Assembly: GCA_004295085.1 (NCBI GenBank)
Contig: SHNF01000017.1
Location: forward strand, 249,058-313,057
Direction: 5' to 3'
Length of the DNA stretch: 64,000 bases
Source: Planctomycetota bacterium
GTDB taxonomy: Bacteria > Planctomycetota > UBA1135
Part shown: positions 1 to 8,349 of the stretch, in pieces
How positions within the stretch are numbered: position 1 is the first letter of the stretch
How the letters are laid out: every line of letters starts with the position of its first letter
Translations under genes and position numbers: made by a program
The notes under the pieces: generated by a model
The model's input: the letters and a program-made list of their open reading frames with translations, nothing else
Told to the model about the DNA's origin: nothing
Databases searched by the model: none

Positions 1-722
1 TCCGGACGCGCCGCCGCGCGCCGCACCAGCGCCACGGTCGAGGGCTTGAGGCTCAGGATGGAGCCCCAGACCCGGGCCAGCAGGCTCTTGTCGGGCGCCA
101 CCAGGTTCAGCGGGTCCAGCGCCCGCTCCAGGAACTCGTCGGCCAGCAGCTCGCCCGACTCCAGCGCCGGGCGCAGCTCCTGGATCCTGCGCAGGCCTGC
201 CGCGGGCGCCGGCTGCCCGAACACGGTCAGGAAGTTGCGCGCGAACAGCGCGCGGTCGAAGCGCGCCAGCACCATGCCGAGGTCCACGAGCAGCGCCGTG
301 CGCCCCTCGGCTACGCGCCGCGGCGCCACCGGCTCGGGTCCGCGCAGCCGCAGCAGCTGCGGTGCGCGACCGGCGCGGGCCTCCCAGCGCAGCAGCCAGG
401 CGCTGCCGCGCTCGGCGTGCGCGCGCAGGAACGCCCGCGAGGGCGCGTCGGCCCAGGGGGCGCTGGCCACGACCTGCTCGCGGCCGGGAAGGTGTGCGGC
501 GATGGCATAGGCCCAGCGGCGCCCCGCCGGCTCCTCCTCCTCGGGCGGCGGCCCGCCGGCCTCGATCTCGGCCGGAGCGCGCGCGTCGGCGGGGAGGTGC
601 ACGGCCCCGTCGTCGCACACCACCGCCAGCGTGGCCCGCTCCCGCTCCGGCGTGAGGTCGACGAACTCGAAGGGAAGCTGCCAGAACTGCGCCAGCTCGT
701 CGGCGGCGGCCGCGACGTCCAT
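1..722 (-). CDS. HAD-superfamily hydrolase, 3'-truncated by window edge
   Basis: An open frame of 240 codons runs from ATG at 722 to the left edge without a stop, so the C-terminus is missing. Residues 1-140 are an Ala/Glu-rich region I do not recognise. From about residue 142 the sequence looks like a HAD subfamily IA phosphatase of the YihX type: VDLGMV places the putative nucleophile at Asp147, followed by a helical cap with the ESGELLADEF and WGSILSLKP stretches typical of that group. HAD enzymes hydrolyse phosphate esters; the substrate cannot be told here. The gene is divergent from the adenosine-deaminase-family gene, and a weak -10 (CAGACT, 729-734) lies 6 nt before the ATG. The long N-terminal extension is unusual for the family. 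The frame and coding character are clear; the function is general only. Confidence 0.72.
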   Translation of the reverse strand, partial: MDVAAAADELAQFWQLPFEFVDLTPERERATLAVVCDDGAVHLPADARAPAEIEAGGPPPEEEEPAGRRWAYAIAAHLPGREQVVASAPWADAPSRAFLRAHAERGSAWLLRWEARAGRAPQLLRLRGPEPVAPRRVAEGRTALLVDLGMVLARFDRALFARNFLTVFGQPAPAAGLRRIQELRPALESGELLADEFLERALDPLNLVAPDKSLLARVWGSILSLKPSTVALVRRAAARP

Positions 723-749
723 GGCCACAGTCTGGCAGCGCGCGGCGCC

Positions 750-755
750 TATGTT
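750..755 (+). promoter_or_regulatory. -10 element (TATGTT) for the deaminase gene
   Basis: TATGTT lies exactly 7 nt before an in-frame GTG at 763, the same geometry as other unit-leading genes here, which suggests a leaderless transcript. No convincing -35 is seen. Confidence 0.4.
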
Positions 756-762
756 GGAGTGC

Positions 763-1989
763 GTGCGCGCGCCGCTGACCCCCGAGCTGATCCGCAAGCT
801 GCCCAAGAGCGACCTGCACGTGCACCTGGACGGCTCGCTGCGTCCGGACACCTTGATCGAGCTGGCGCGACGGCGCGTGAAGCTGCCGTCCGCCACGCCC
901 GCGGGCCTGATGCAGCTGGTGTTCAAGCCGCGTTACCGCAACCTCAACGAGTACCTGCGCGGCTTCGCCTACACGGTGGCCGTGCTCCAGGACGCCGAGT
1001 CCCTGGAGCGTGCCGCCTACGAACTGTGCATCGACGCCCAGGACGAGGGTGTGCGCTACCTCGAGATCCGCTTCGCCCCGCAGCTGCACACCCAGCCCGG
1101 CTTCGCCATCGCCGACGTGCTGCGCGCCGTGGCCCGCGGCATCGAGCGGGCCGAGCGCCGGTTCAACCGCCGCCCGCAGGTGCGCGGCGGCGGCGAGCCG
1201 CCGTTCCGCGCCGCGATGCTGGTGTGCGCGCTGCGTTTCTTCGCGCCCGGGTACTCGCGCACGTACGCCGACATGTTCCAGGCCTTCACCGACCTGCCGC
1301 CGCAGCGCGTGTTCGGCCTGGCCAGCGAAGCCCTGGTCGCGGCCGCGGTGCGCGCTCGCGACGAGGGCGGCCTGCCCGTGGTGGGCGTGGACCTGGCCGG
1401 CCAGGAGCAGGGCCATCCCGCCAAGGACCACCAGCGTGCCTACCAGCTGGCGCACGACGCCTTCCTGGGCAAGACCGTGCATGCCGGCGAGGACTACGGG
1501 CCGGAATCCATCTTCCAGGCCATCACCGACTGCCACGCCGACCGCATCGGGCACGGCACCTGGCTGTTCAGCCCGGACAAGATCCGCGATCCCAGCATCA
1601 CCGACCGGCCCGAGTACGTGCGCCGGCTGGTGCAGTACATCGCCGACCGCCGCATCACGCTGGAGGTGTGCCTCACGAGCAACCTGCAGACCATCCCGGA
1701 GCTGCGGTCGCTGCGCGACCATCCGTTCCGCAGGATGCGCGCCCACCGGCTCTCGGCCACGTTCTGCACCGACAACCGCCTGGTGTCGCGCACCACGGTC
1801 AGCGGCGAGATCCTGAAAGCCGTGCGCGCGTTCCGGCTCAGCTCCAAGGAGCTGGGCGACCTGCTCATCTACGGCTTCAAGCGCGCCTTCTACCCGGGCC
1901 CGTACCTGGAGAAGCGCGCCTATGTGCGCCAGGTCCTCGACTACCGCGACCGCGTGTTCCAGGAATTCGCCGCGGCCGGGCCGCCCTGA
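763..1989 (+). CDS. adenosine deaminase family metal-dependent hydrolase
   Basis: This amidohydrolase-fold enzyme removes an amino group from adenosine or a related adenine nucleoside. The zinc ligands HVH (His19/His21 from the GTG start) sit in the KSDLHVHLDGSL motif, HAGED (His240, Glu243) supplies the third His and catalytic Glu, DRIGHG follows, and CTDN stands where classical adenosine deaminases have TDDP. The 408-residue length is normal to slightly long; an insertion around residues 130-220 is not in the mammalian enzyme. Start choice: ATG 721 and ATG 751 are also in frame, but the -10 at 750-755 overlaps ATG 751, so GTG 763 is preferred. It stands alone between divergent and convergent neighbours. 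It could instead act on aminodeoxyfutalosine or adenine; the sequence does not settle the substrate. Confidence 0.85.
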   Translation: MRAPLTPELIRKLPKSDLHVHLDGSLRPDTLIELARRRVKLPSATPAGLMQLVFKPRYRNLNEYLRGFAYTVAVLQDAESLERAAYELCIDAQDEGVRYLEIRFAPQLHTQPGFAIADVLRAVARGIERAERRFNRRPQVRGGGEPPFRAAMLVCALRFFAPGYSRTYADMFQAFTDLPPQRVFGLASEALVAAAVRARDEGGLPVVGVDLAGQEQGHPAKDHQRAYQLAHDAFLGKTVHAGEDYGPESIFQAITDCHADRIGHGTWLFSPDKIRDPSITDRPEYVRRLVQYIADRRITLEVCLTSNLQTIPELRSLRDHPFRRMRAHRLSATFCTDNRLVSRTTVSGEILKAVRAFRLSSKELGDLLIYGFKRAFYPGPYLEKRAYVRQVLDYRDRVFQEFAAAGPP

Positions 1990-2000
1990 GCCGGCCGGGC

Positions 2001-4019
2001 TCAGCGTTGCGCAGGCGCGGGCGCGCCGCCGCGCGCGCGCAGCGGCCGGATGTCGTGCACCGCGATCGCGCCCTTGGTGTCCTGCGCGCTCGTGAACAGG
2101 CGCGTGCCGTCGTGGCTGAACGACAGGTGCCACTGCGCGTCCACGTTGGGGCGCAGGCTGGCGACGCGCTGGCCGTGCTCGGTGTCGAACAGGTAGGTCA
2201 TCACCGAGGCGGCGGCCAGCCGCGTGCCGTCCGGACTGACCGCCAGCCGGGTGATGCCGTGGTCCACGCGCTCGAAGCTGCGCAGCAGGCGGCCGTCGGC
2301 CGCGTCGAGCTGGCGCACCACGGCGTCGTCGCCGGCCAGGTATAGCCGGCGGCCGTCCGGCGAGAAGGCCGCGGCCTCGGCCGCGGCGCCGAGGTTCACC
2401 TCGTAGCACGGCGTGCCGCTCTCCAGCTCGTACACGGTCACGACCGGGGACTGCCCGAGAACCGCGAGCCGCGTGCCGTCGGGATGGTAGCGCACTTCGT
2501 GGGCGATGCCCCTGGCCACCGGGAAGGTGAAGAGCGTGCGTTGCGCGGCCACGTCCCACACGTAGGCCTGGCCGTCCATGCAGGCCACGGCCAGCTGCGG
2601 CCCGGCCGGGCTGAAGTCGAGGTTGTAGACGCCCTTGGGATGCGCGAGCACGGCCACCGTGGCGAAGCTCGACGTGTCCCACACGCGCGCGGTCTGGTCG
2701 TAGGATCCGGAGGCGATCCAGCGGGCGTCGGCGGAGAAGTCGAGGGTGTGGCAGGACATCGCCGCGTCGTGCGCCTGCAGCGTGTGCACCGGCTGGTAGG
2801 TGCGGGCGTCCCAGAACTGGACCACGCCGTCGTAGCTGCAGGCGGCGAGCAGGCGGCCGTCGGAGCTTTCCACCACCGCGTACGAGGACGAGGTCGTGTC
2901 CAGGCGCACGCCACCGTAGGCCGTGCTGGCGGCGTCCCACACGCGCAAGGTCCCGTCCGCGCCGGCCGAGGTGATCGTGCGGCCGCCGGGGGCGTACGCG
3001 GCGCTGGTGACGCGGCGCTGGTGGCCGCGCAGGGTGGCGCGCGGGCTCCAGTCCGCGCAGTTCCACAGGCGCAGCGCGCCGTCGCCGGCGGCGGTGAGCA
3101 GGGTGGCGCCGTCGGGAGCGAAGCGCACGTCGCTGACGGAGTCGCCGTGGCCGCGCAGGCTCGCGACCAGCGTGCCGCTCTCGACCTCCCACACGCGCGC
3201 GGTCAGGTCCTTGGAGGCGGCGGCGATCCAGCGGCCGTCCGGGCTGAAGGCGACGGCGTCGACCGCGTTGTAGCGGTCTTCCTCCGGCATGGCCAGGCGG
3301 CGCGCCGCGCCGCCGGCCTCGAGGTCCCACAGGAACACGCAGAAGTCCCAGGAACCGGCCGCGAGCTGGCGGCCGTCGGGCGAGAAGCTGAGCCCCACGA
3401 GCGGCTTGCGGCCGGCTTCCATGCTGCGCAGGATCTCGCCGCTCTCCGGCTTCCAGAGGTGCACCGTGCCGACCACGCCGCGCTCCGGCGGGCGTTCGTA
3501 CGAGCACGAGGCCGCGAGCGCGCCGTCGGGGCGCAGGGCGGCGCCGCCGACCGGGTAGCCGTGGCCGCTGAACTCGAGCAGTTGCGCGCCGCTGGCGCTG
3601 TCCCACAGGCTCACCTTGCGGTCGTGCGCAGCGCTGATGAGACGGCGGCCGTCGGCGCTGAAGCGCAACAGGCTGACCTCGTCGCCGTGGCCGGTGGTCT
3701 GCTGCAGGAGCGCGCCGCTGGCCGCATCGAGCAGGCGCACGGCGCCGTCGGCGGCGCCGGTGGCGAGCACGCGCCCGTCGGGGCTGAGGTCCAGGCTGGT
3801 GATCGTGGCGCCCGCCACCGGCCAGGTGCGCTCGGATTCGTCGCACAGCGCGTCGTACAGGCGCCATTCAAAGCCGCGCTGCGCCGCCGGGGCGGCGTCC
3901 AGCCAGCGGCGGGCGTCGCGCAGCTCGCCCAGGCGCAGCGCCGACTCGGCGGCGGCCACGTGCGCGCGGTAGGACTGGAACTCCGGGTCCTGCAGCCAGC
4001 ACCACAAGGCCAACATCAC
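2001..4019 (-). CDS. WD40 repeat protein, two predicted seven-bladed propellers
   Basis: The 672-residue protein is almost entirely WD40 repeats. I count 14, recognisable by SPDGR-type turns and VRLWD or ARVWD ends, which would fold as two seven-bladed propellers. Residues 1-60 carry a short helical segment ending in AAQRGFEWRLYD, a signature I associate with planctomycetal WD40 proteins, where it often follows a Ser/Thr kinase domain; no kinase is present here. A scaffold or protein-interaction role is likely, but no catalytic function can be assigned. A good Shine-Dalgarno (GGAGG) lies 7 nt before ATG 4019, unlike the leaderless genes around it. The gene follows the TetR regulator by 75 nt on the same strand, so they are probably co-transcribed. 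No clear signal peptide is present. Confidence 0.85.
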   Translation of the reverse strand: MMLALWCWLQDPEFQSYRAHVAAAESALRLGELRDARRWLDAAPAAQRGFEWRLYDALCDESERTWPVAGATITSLDLSPDGRVLATGAADGAVRLLDAASGALLQQTTGHGDEVSLLRFSADGRRLISAAHDRKVSLWDSASGAQLLEFSGHGYPVGGAALRPDGALAASCSYERPPERGVVGTVHLWKPESGEILRSMEAGRKPLVGLSFSPDGRQLAAGSWDFCVFLWDLEAGGAARRLAMPEEDRYNAVDAVAFSPDGRWIAAASKDLTARVWEVESGTLVASLRGHGDSVSDVRFAPDGATLLTAAGDGALRLWNCADWSPRATLRGHQRRVTSAAYAPGGRTITSAGADGTLRVWDAASTAYGGVRLDTTSSSYAVVESSDGRLLAACSYDGVVQFWDARTYQPVHTLQAHDAAMSCHTLDFSADARWIASGSYDQTARVWDTSSFATVAVLAHPKGVYNLDFSPAGPQLAVACMDGQAYVWDVAAQRTLFTFPVARGIAHEVRYHPDGTRLAVLGQSPVVTVYELESGTPCYEVNLGAAAEAAAFSPDGRRLYLAGDDAVVRQLDAADGRLLRSFERVDHGITRLAVSPDGTRLAAASVMTYLFDTEHGQRVASLRPNVDAQWHLSFSHDGTRLFTSAQDTKGAIAVHDIRPLRARGGAPAPAQR

Positions 4020-4094
4020 TTGCCCTCCAGCTGCTGCTTCGGTTGCTCCCTGCCGGTCCTTGCGGCCGCGGTCGTGTCGTCCAAGCCGCGTGAG

Positions 4095-4739
4095 TCAGGT
4101 GTTTCCGTTCGCATGGGGGATCTCCAGGGGAGCCTCGCCGGCGTTGGTGCCGGCGCGCAGCAGGCGCTCGACGTAGTCGCGCAGGTGCACGACCGCGGCG
4201 TCGTAGGCCTCGAAGTTGCGGTAGGTGCGAGCCAGCATCACCGCGCCTTCCATGGTGGTGAGCACGAACACCGCCAGCGCGCGCGGATCGGTGTGCTCGG
4301 GCAGCCGGTGGCTCGCCGCGGCGAAGCAGCCCGTCACGGCGTCCAGCCAGCCGTCGAAGTTCTCGGCCAGCAGCGCGCGCGCGTGCGGGTGGGTTTCGCC
4401 GACTTCGATCACCAGGTTGCCGATGGGGCAGCCGTGGCGGAACTCGGTCATCTCCAGCATGCGCCGGTAGCCCGCGAGCAGCCCGAAGACGCGCTCGAGG
4501 GGATCGTCGATGCGTTCCCAGATGGCGGCCAGGACCTCGGGGTAGAGCAGCTCCTTGCGCTTCTCCAGCGTGGCGCACAGGAGGTCTTCCTTGGTCGGGA
4601 AGAAGTAATAGAGGCTGCCGGGCTGGGCACCGGCCCGGCGCGCGATCTGCGCCAGGCCGGTGTTTCCATAGCCTTGGAATACGAACAGCTCCATGGCCGC
4701 CTGAATCAGGCGCTCGCGCGTATCTGGTTTGTCCACCAT
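4095..4739 (-). CDS. TetR/AcrR family transcriptional repressor
   Basis: A 214-residue repressor. The N-terminal helix-turn-helix is classical: TRERLIQAAMELF, then GNTGLAQIARRAG and GSLYYFFPTKEDLL. The C-terminal ligand-binding domain contains RHGCPIGNL, a feature of the TetR subgroup that often controls neighbouring oxidoreductase or efflux genes. The listed frame opens at ATG 4787, but that codon lies between the -35 and -10 of the promoter at 4775-4803, so ATG 4739 is chosen. A palindrome overlapping the predicted transcription start implies autorepression. The downstream WD40 gene is the only same-strand neighbour close enough to be co-regulated. The ligand is unknown. Confidence 0.9.
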   Translation of the reverse strand: MVDKPDTRERLIQAAMELFVFQGYGNTGLAQIARRAGAQPGSLYYFFPTKEDLLCATLEKRKELLYPEVLAAIWERIDDPLERVFGLLAGYRRMLEMTEFRHGCPIGNLVIEVGETHPHARALLAENFDGWLDAVTGCFAAASHRLPEHTDPRALAVFVLTTMEGAVMLARTYRNFEAYDAAVVHLRDYVERLLRAGTNAGEAPLEIPHANGNT

Positions 4740-4750
4740 GGCTTCTGGAT

Positions 4751-4803
4751 TTTGGTCGGGCAACCAACCAAAGCACAATAGGCGCACCAGAGGTGGCCGT
4801 CAA
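4751..4803 (-). promoter_or_regulatory. tetR promoter with overlapping palindromic operator
   Basis: On the minus strand TTGACG (4798-4803) and TATTGT (4775-4780) are separated by 17 nt, a good housekeeping promoter. The predicted start of transcription, near 4768, falls inside a 22-bp palindrome at 4751-4772 with outer half-sites TTTGGT and ACCAAA (8 of 11 positions symmetric). Size and position fit a TetR operator. Confidence 0.6.
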
Positions 4804-4887
4804 GTGGGCTCCTTGACGCGGACGGCATTGCGTCCTTGCGCAGTCCCGCAACGGCGCCCGGGAACGAGCCCGGCCTCCTGACGGCGC

Positions 4888-7590
4888 TCAGTGGGCGCTG
4901 GCCCAGTCGGGTCCGTGACCGACGTCCACGCGGATCGGGACCGAGAGCTGCCACACGCCTTCCATCTCCTCCCTGGCGAGCGCCTCGAGGCGCTCCAGCT
5001 CTTCGGGGGGGCAATCGAAAACCAGTTCGTCGTGCACCTGCAGCAGCATGCGCGCCGCCAGCTGCTCGCGGCGCAGGCGCGCGTCCACGCGGATCATGGC
5101 CACCTTGATCAGGTCGGCGGCCGAACCCTGCAGCGGCGTGTTGACGGCCACGTTCTCCGCCTGCGCGCGCACGCGCCCGTCGTTGCTCTGCAGCTCGGGC
5201 ACCGGCCGGCGGCGGCCCAGGATGGTGCGCACTTCACCGGTCCTGCGCGCCTCCTCCAGGGTCTGATCGAGCCAGGCACGCACCATCGGCAGCGTCTGGA
5301 AGTAGCGCTCGATGAAGGCCTTGGCCTCCGCAAAGGAGATGCCGAGCTCGCGGCTCAAGCGGTTGGGGCCCATGCCGTACAGCACGCCGAAGTTGATGGT
5401 CTTGGCGCGGGCGCGCATGGCCGGCGTGACCTCCGCCTCGGGGACCTTGAACACCAGGGCCGCCGTGCGCCTGTGGATGTCGGCGCCGTCGCGGAAGGCC
5501 TGGATCAGGGCCGGCTCCGCCGCCAGGTGCGCGGCCAGGCGCAGCTCGATCTGGCTGTAGTCGGCCGAGACCATGTGCCAGCCGGGCAGGTGCGGCACGA
5601 AGGCGCGCCGGATCTCGCGGCCAAGCTCGCTGCGGATCGGGATGTTCTGGAGGTTGGGATCGGCGCTGGACAGGCGCCCGGTGCTCGCCACCGTCTGGTG
5701 GAAGGAGGTGTGGATGCAACCGGTCACCGGGTGGATGTACGCCGGCAGCGCCTCCACGTACGTGCCGCGCAGCTTGCTGATCTGGCGGTACTCCAGCAGC
5801 GCGTCCACGATGGGCACCCCGCGGTACTGCTCCAGCGTCTCGGCGTCGGTGCGGTAGCCGGACTCGGTGCGTGCCAGCCGGCGCACCCCGGCCAGCTCCT
5901 GGATCTTGAGTTTCTCGAACAGGATCGGCCCGAGCTGCTTGGGCGAGTTCAGGTTGAACGGCCGGCCGGCCTGCGCGAAGATCGCGTTCTCGAGCTCGGC
6001 CTGGCGCGCGCTCAACCGCCGCTCCAGCGCCGCGAGCCGCTCGCGGTCCACGCGCACGCCTGCGGCTTCCATGCGCTGCAGCACCGGGACCAGCGGCAGC
6101 TCCACCTCGCGGAACAGCGCCTCGGAGGCGCACGCGCGCAGCTGCTCCCGCAGCGGTGCGATCAGGCGGTTGGTGACGTCGGCGTCCTCGCAGGCGTAGC
6201 GGGCGACGTCGGCCACCGGCACCATGTCCATGGTGACCTGGTTCTTGCCGCGCCCGATCAGCTCCTCGGTGGCGATCTTGCGCAGCCCCAGGTAGCGCGC
6301 CGCCAGGTTGTCCAGGTTGTGCGGCGCCGTCGGCTCTACCAGGAAGTGGGCCAGCATGGTGTCGAAGTCGTAGCCGCAGGCCGGGGCGCCGGCGCGCTCG
6401 AGCACGTGCATGTCGTACTTGGCGTTCTGCCCGCGCTTGGGAACGCGCGCGTCCGCGAGCACCGGCGCCAGGTAAACCACGGGATCCTCCCCCTGCGGCC
6501 CGCGCAGCGGCGGGTCCAGGTTCAGGGGCACGTACCAGGCGACGCCCTCCTGCCACGAGAACGAGACGCCGACCGGCCGGGCGCGCAGCGGGTCCAGCCC
6601 GGTGGTCTCCGTGTCCACGGTGAAGCCGCCGCTCTGTTCCAGGCCGCGGCGCAGCTGTGCGAGCTTCGCGGCGCTGTCCACCAGGCGGTAGTCGCGGTCG
6701 GAGGCGGCCGCAACGCCTTCGGTCGCGTCCTGGCTGAAGCGCTCCAGCAAGGTCTCGAAACCGTGTGCGCGGCAGAACTCGCGCATGCGCCCCGCGTCCA
6801 CCGGCCGGCGCCGCAGGCTGTCGACCGGTCCGAGCGCCAGGTCGGTGCGCAAGGCCACCAGCGCGCGCGCCCGGCGCGCGGCGGCGGCGTGCAAGCCCAG
6901 GGCCTCGGCGACCTTGCCCTTCTCCTCCTGGGGCCCCCGCGCCAGCACTGTCTCCAGGTCGCCGTACTTCTTCAGGAGGTCGGTGGCGCGCTTGGGCCCG
7001 ACGCCGGGGATCCCGCGGATGTTGTCGCTGCTGTCGCCGACCAGCGCCTGCCAGTCCACCATGCGCTCCGGCGGCACGCCGAACTTCTCCTCGACCTCGC
7101 GCGGACGCAGCGGCGTCTTGGCCTCGCCGCTCTTCGACGGCGGCGCCAGCGTGACGCGCTCGCTGACGACCTGGGCCAGGTCCTTGTCGGCCGCGACCAG
7201 GACCGACTCCACGCCCTGGCGTGCCGCCTGGGTGGCCAGGCTGGCCATGAGGTCGTCCGCTTCGTAGCCGTCGCGCTCCAGCGAGGCGATGCCGAGCAGC
7301 TGCACCGCCTCCACCATCCACGACAACTGCGCCAGCAGGTCCTGGTCCATCTTCTCGCGCGTCGCCTTGTACTCGGCGCTGAGATCGTGGCGGAAGGTTC
7401 GCGCAGGATCCCAGGCGACCGCCACGTATTCCGCCGGCTGCTCCGCGAGCACTTTCAGGAGACTCTGCAGGAAACCGAACAGCGCGCCCGAGGGCCGACC
7501 CTGCGCGTCCGTGAGCCCCGGCATGGCGAAGTACGCCCGGTACGCCAGGTAGGGGCCGTCAATCAGGAGCAGCCGCGGTGCTTCCGTCAC
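4888..7590 (-). CDS. polA: DNA polymerase I
   Basis: A full-length, 900-residue three-domain polymerase for Okazaki-fragment maturation and excision repair. The N-terminal 5'-3' exonuclease starts at LLLIDGPYLAYRAYFA. The proofreading 3'-5' exonuclease looks intact, with DTETTG (Exo I), the Asp of NAKYDMHVLERAG (Exo II) and YACEDADVTNRL (Exo III). The polymerase has motif A DYSQIELRL, motif B RAKTINFGVLYGMG and motif C HDELVFD. ATG 7650 is also in frame but would overlap the divergent DedA promoter and start; GTG 7590 is preferred because TAGACT (7599-7604) lies 8 nt upstream, giving a leaderless mRNA. The gene is monocistronic. Identification is certain; only the start is open. Confidence 0.97.
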   Translation of the reverse strand: MTEAPRLLLIDGPYLAYRAYFAMPGLTDAQGRPSGALFGFLQSLLKVLAEQPAEYVAVAWDPARTFRHDLSAEYKATREKMDQDLLAQLSWMVEAVQLLGIASLERDGYEADDLMASLATQAARQGVESVLVAADKDLAQVVSERVTLAPPSKSGEAKTPLRPREVEEKFGVPPERMVDWQALVGDSSDNIRGIPGVGPKRATDLLKKYGDLETVLARGPQEEKGKVAEALGLHAAAARRARALVALRTDLALGPVDSLRRRPVDAGRMREFCRAHGFETLLERFSQDATEGVAAASDRDYRLVDSAAKLAQLRRGLEQSGGFTVDTETTGLDPLRARPVGVSFSWQEGVAWYVPLNLDPPLRGPQGEDPVVYLAPVLADARVPKRGQNAKYDMHVLERAGAPACGYDFDTMLAHFLVEPTAPHNLDNLAARYLGLRKIATEELIGRGKNQVTMDMVPVADVARYACEDADVTNRLIAPLREQLRACASEALFREVELPLVPVLQRMEAAGVRVDRERLAALERRLSARQAELENAIFAQAGRPFNLNSPKQLGPILFEKLKIQELAGVRRLARTESGYRTDAETLEQYRGVPIVDALLEYRQISKLRGTYVEALPAYIHPVTGCIHTSFHQTVASTGRLSSADPNLQNIPIRSELGREIRRAFVPHLPGWHMVSADYSQIELRLAAHLAAEPALIQAFRDGADIHRRTAALVFKVPEAEVTPAMRARAKTINFGVLYGMGPNRLSRELGISFAEAKAFIERYFQTLPMVRAWLDQTLEEARRTGEVRTILGRRRPVPELQSNDGRVRAQAENVAVNTPLQGSAADLIKVAMIRVDARLRREQLAARMLLQVHDELVFDCPPEELERLEALAREEMEGVWQLSVPIRVDVGHGPDWASAH

Positions 7591-7598
7591 GGCGGCGG

Positions 7599-7604
7599 AG
7601 TCTA
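7599..7604 (-). promoter_or_regulatory. -10 element (TAGACT) for polA
   Basis: On the minus strand TAGACT sits 8 nt before GTG 7590, supporting a leaderless transcript and the shorter start. Confidence 0.4.
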
Positions 7605-7640
7605 TCGGCGAGCCGCCTACTCCCGGCGCCGAGGCGGCGC

Positions 7641-7646
7641 TAGGAT
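7641..7646 (+). promoter_or_regulatory. -10 element (TAGGAT) for the DedA gene
   Basis: TAGGAT lies 7 nt before the in-frame GTG at 7654 and overlaps the alternative ATG at 7645, arguing for GTG initiation on a leaderless mRNA. Confidence 0.4.
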
Positions 7647-7653
7647 GCAACGG

Positions 7654-8337
7654 GTGGGCGATTTTCTTCAGGATTTCCTCAGGCTGTTCACCGACCTCAA
7701 GGCCGTCCTCAATGGCTGGTGCTCGCAGTTCGGCCTGTGGGTCTATGCGCTGCTGTTTCTGATCATCTTCGTCGAGACCGGCCTCGTGATCCTGCCGTTC
7801 CTCCCGGGGGATTCACTGCTGTTCGCGGTTGGCGCCCTGGCCGCGGACCCGGCGTCGGGGCTGAGCGTGCCGCTCCTGATGGTGCTGCTCTCCGTCGCGG
7901 CCATCCTCGGCGACGCGGTGAACTACTACGTCGGCCACCGCGTGGGCCCCGCGATCTTCCGCAGCGACACGTCGTGGCTGCTGAACCGCAGGCACCTGCT
8001 GCGCGCCCAGAGCTTCTATGAGAAGCACGGGGGCAAGACCATCTTCCTGGCGCGCTTCATCCCCATCATCCGCACTTTCGCACCGTTCGTGGCCGGCGTC
8101 GGCCGGATGGGCTACCTGCGCTTCGCCCTCTACAACGTGCTGGGCGGGGTGACCTGGGTGACGGTGTGCGTCCTGGCCGGTGTGTTCTTCGGGCGCATCC
8201 CCTGGGTCGAGGAGCATTTCGAGGCCGTCATCGTGGCCATCGTCCTGATCTCGGTCGTGCCGGTGCTGATCGAGGTCCACAAGGCCCGGCGCGAGTCCGC
8301 GCGTGCGCGCGCTGCCGGCCAGGACCCGGCGCGCTGA
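7654..8337 (+). CDS. DedA family (SNARE-associated/VTT domain) membrane protein
   Basis: An inner-membrane protein of about 227 residues with the DedA hallmarks: the early FVETGLVILPFLPGDSLL stretch, the re-entrant region FLARFIPIIRTFAPFVAGVGRM (Arg residues conserved in active members) and the GVTWVTVCVLAGVFFG helix. Family members act as undecaprenyl-phosphate or phospholipid flippases/scramblases and support proton-motive-force homeostasis. Several hydrophobic segments and a short basic C-terminal tail are seen. It is divergent from polA and converges on recJ with a 12-nt gap. The alternative ATG 7645 adds three residues. The family call is secure; the transported lipid is not shown by the sequence. 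Confidence 0.93.
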   Translation: MGDFLQDFLRLFTDLKAVLNGWCSQFGLWVYALLFLIIFVETGLVILPFLPGDSLLFAVGALAADPASGLSVPLLMVLLSVAAILGDAVNYYVGHRVGPAIFRSDTSWLLNRRHLLRAQSFYEKHGGKTIFLARFIPIIRTFAPFVAGVGRMGYLRFALYNVLGGVTWVTVCVLAGVFFGRIPWVEEHFEAVIVAIVLISVVPVLIEVHKARRESARARAAGQDPAR

Positions 8338-8349
8338 GGCCGGCGCCGT

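Noticed and set aside
2484..4781. 765-codon plus-strand frame opposite the WD40 and TetR genes
   Set aside because: Composition is Arg/Ala/Gly/His-rich with no domain, as expected for the antisense of a GC-rich gene; the minus-strand proteins are clear.
4891..7644. Long plus-strand frame opposite polA
   Set aside because: Antisense shadow of polA; only its 3' end, from 7654, is a real gene (DedA).
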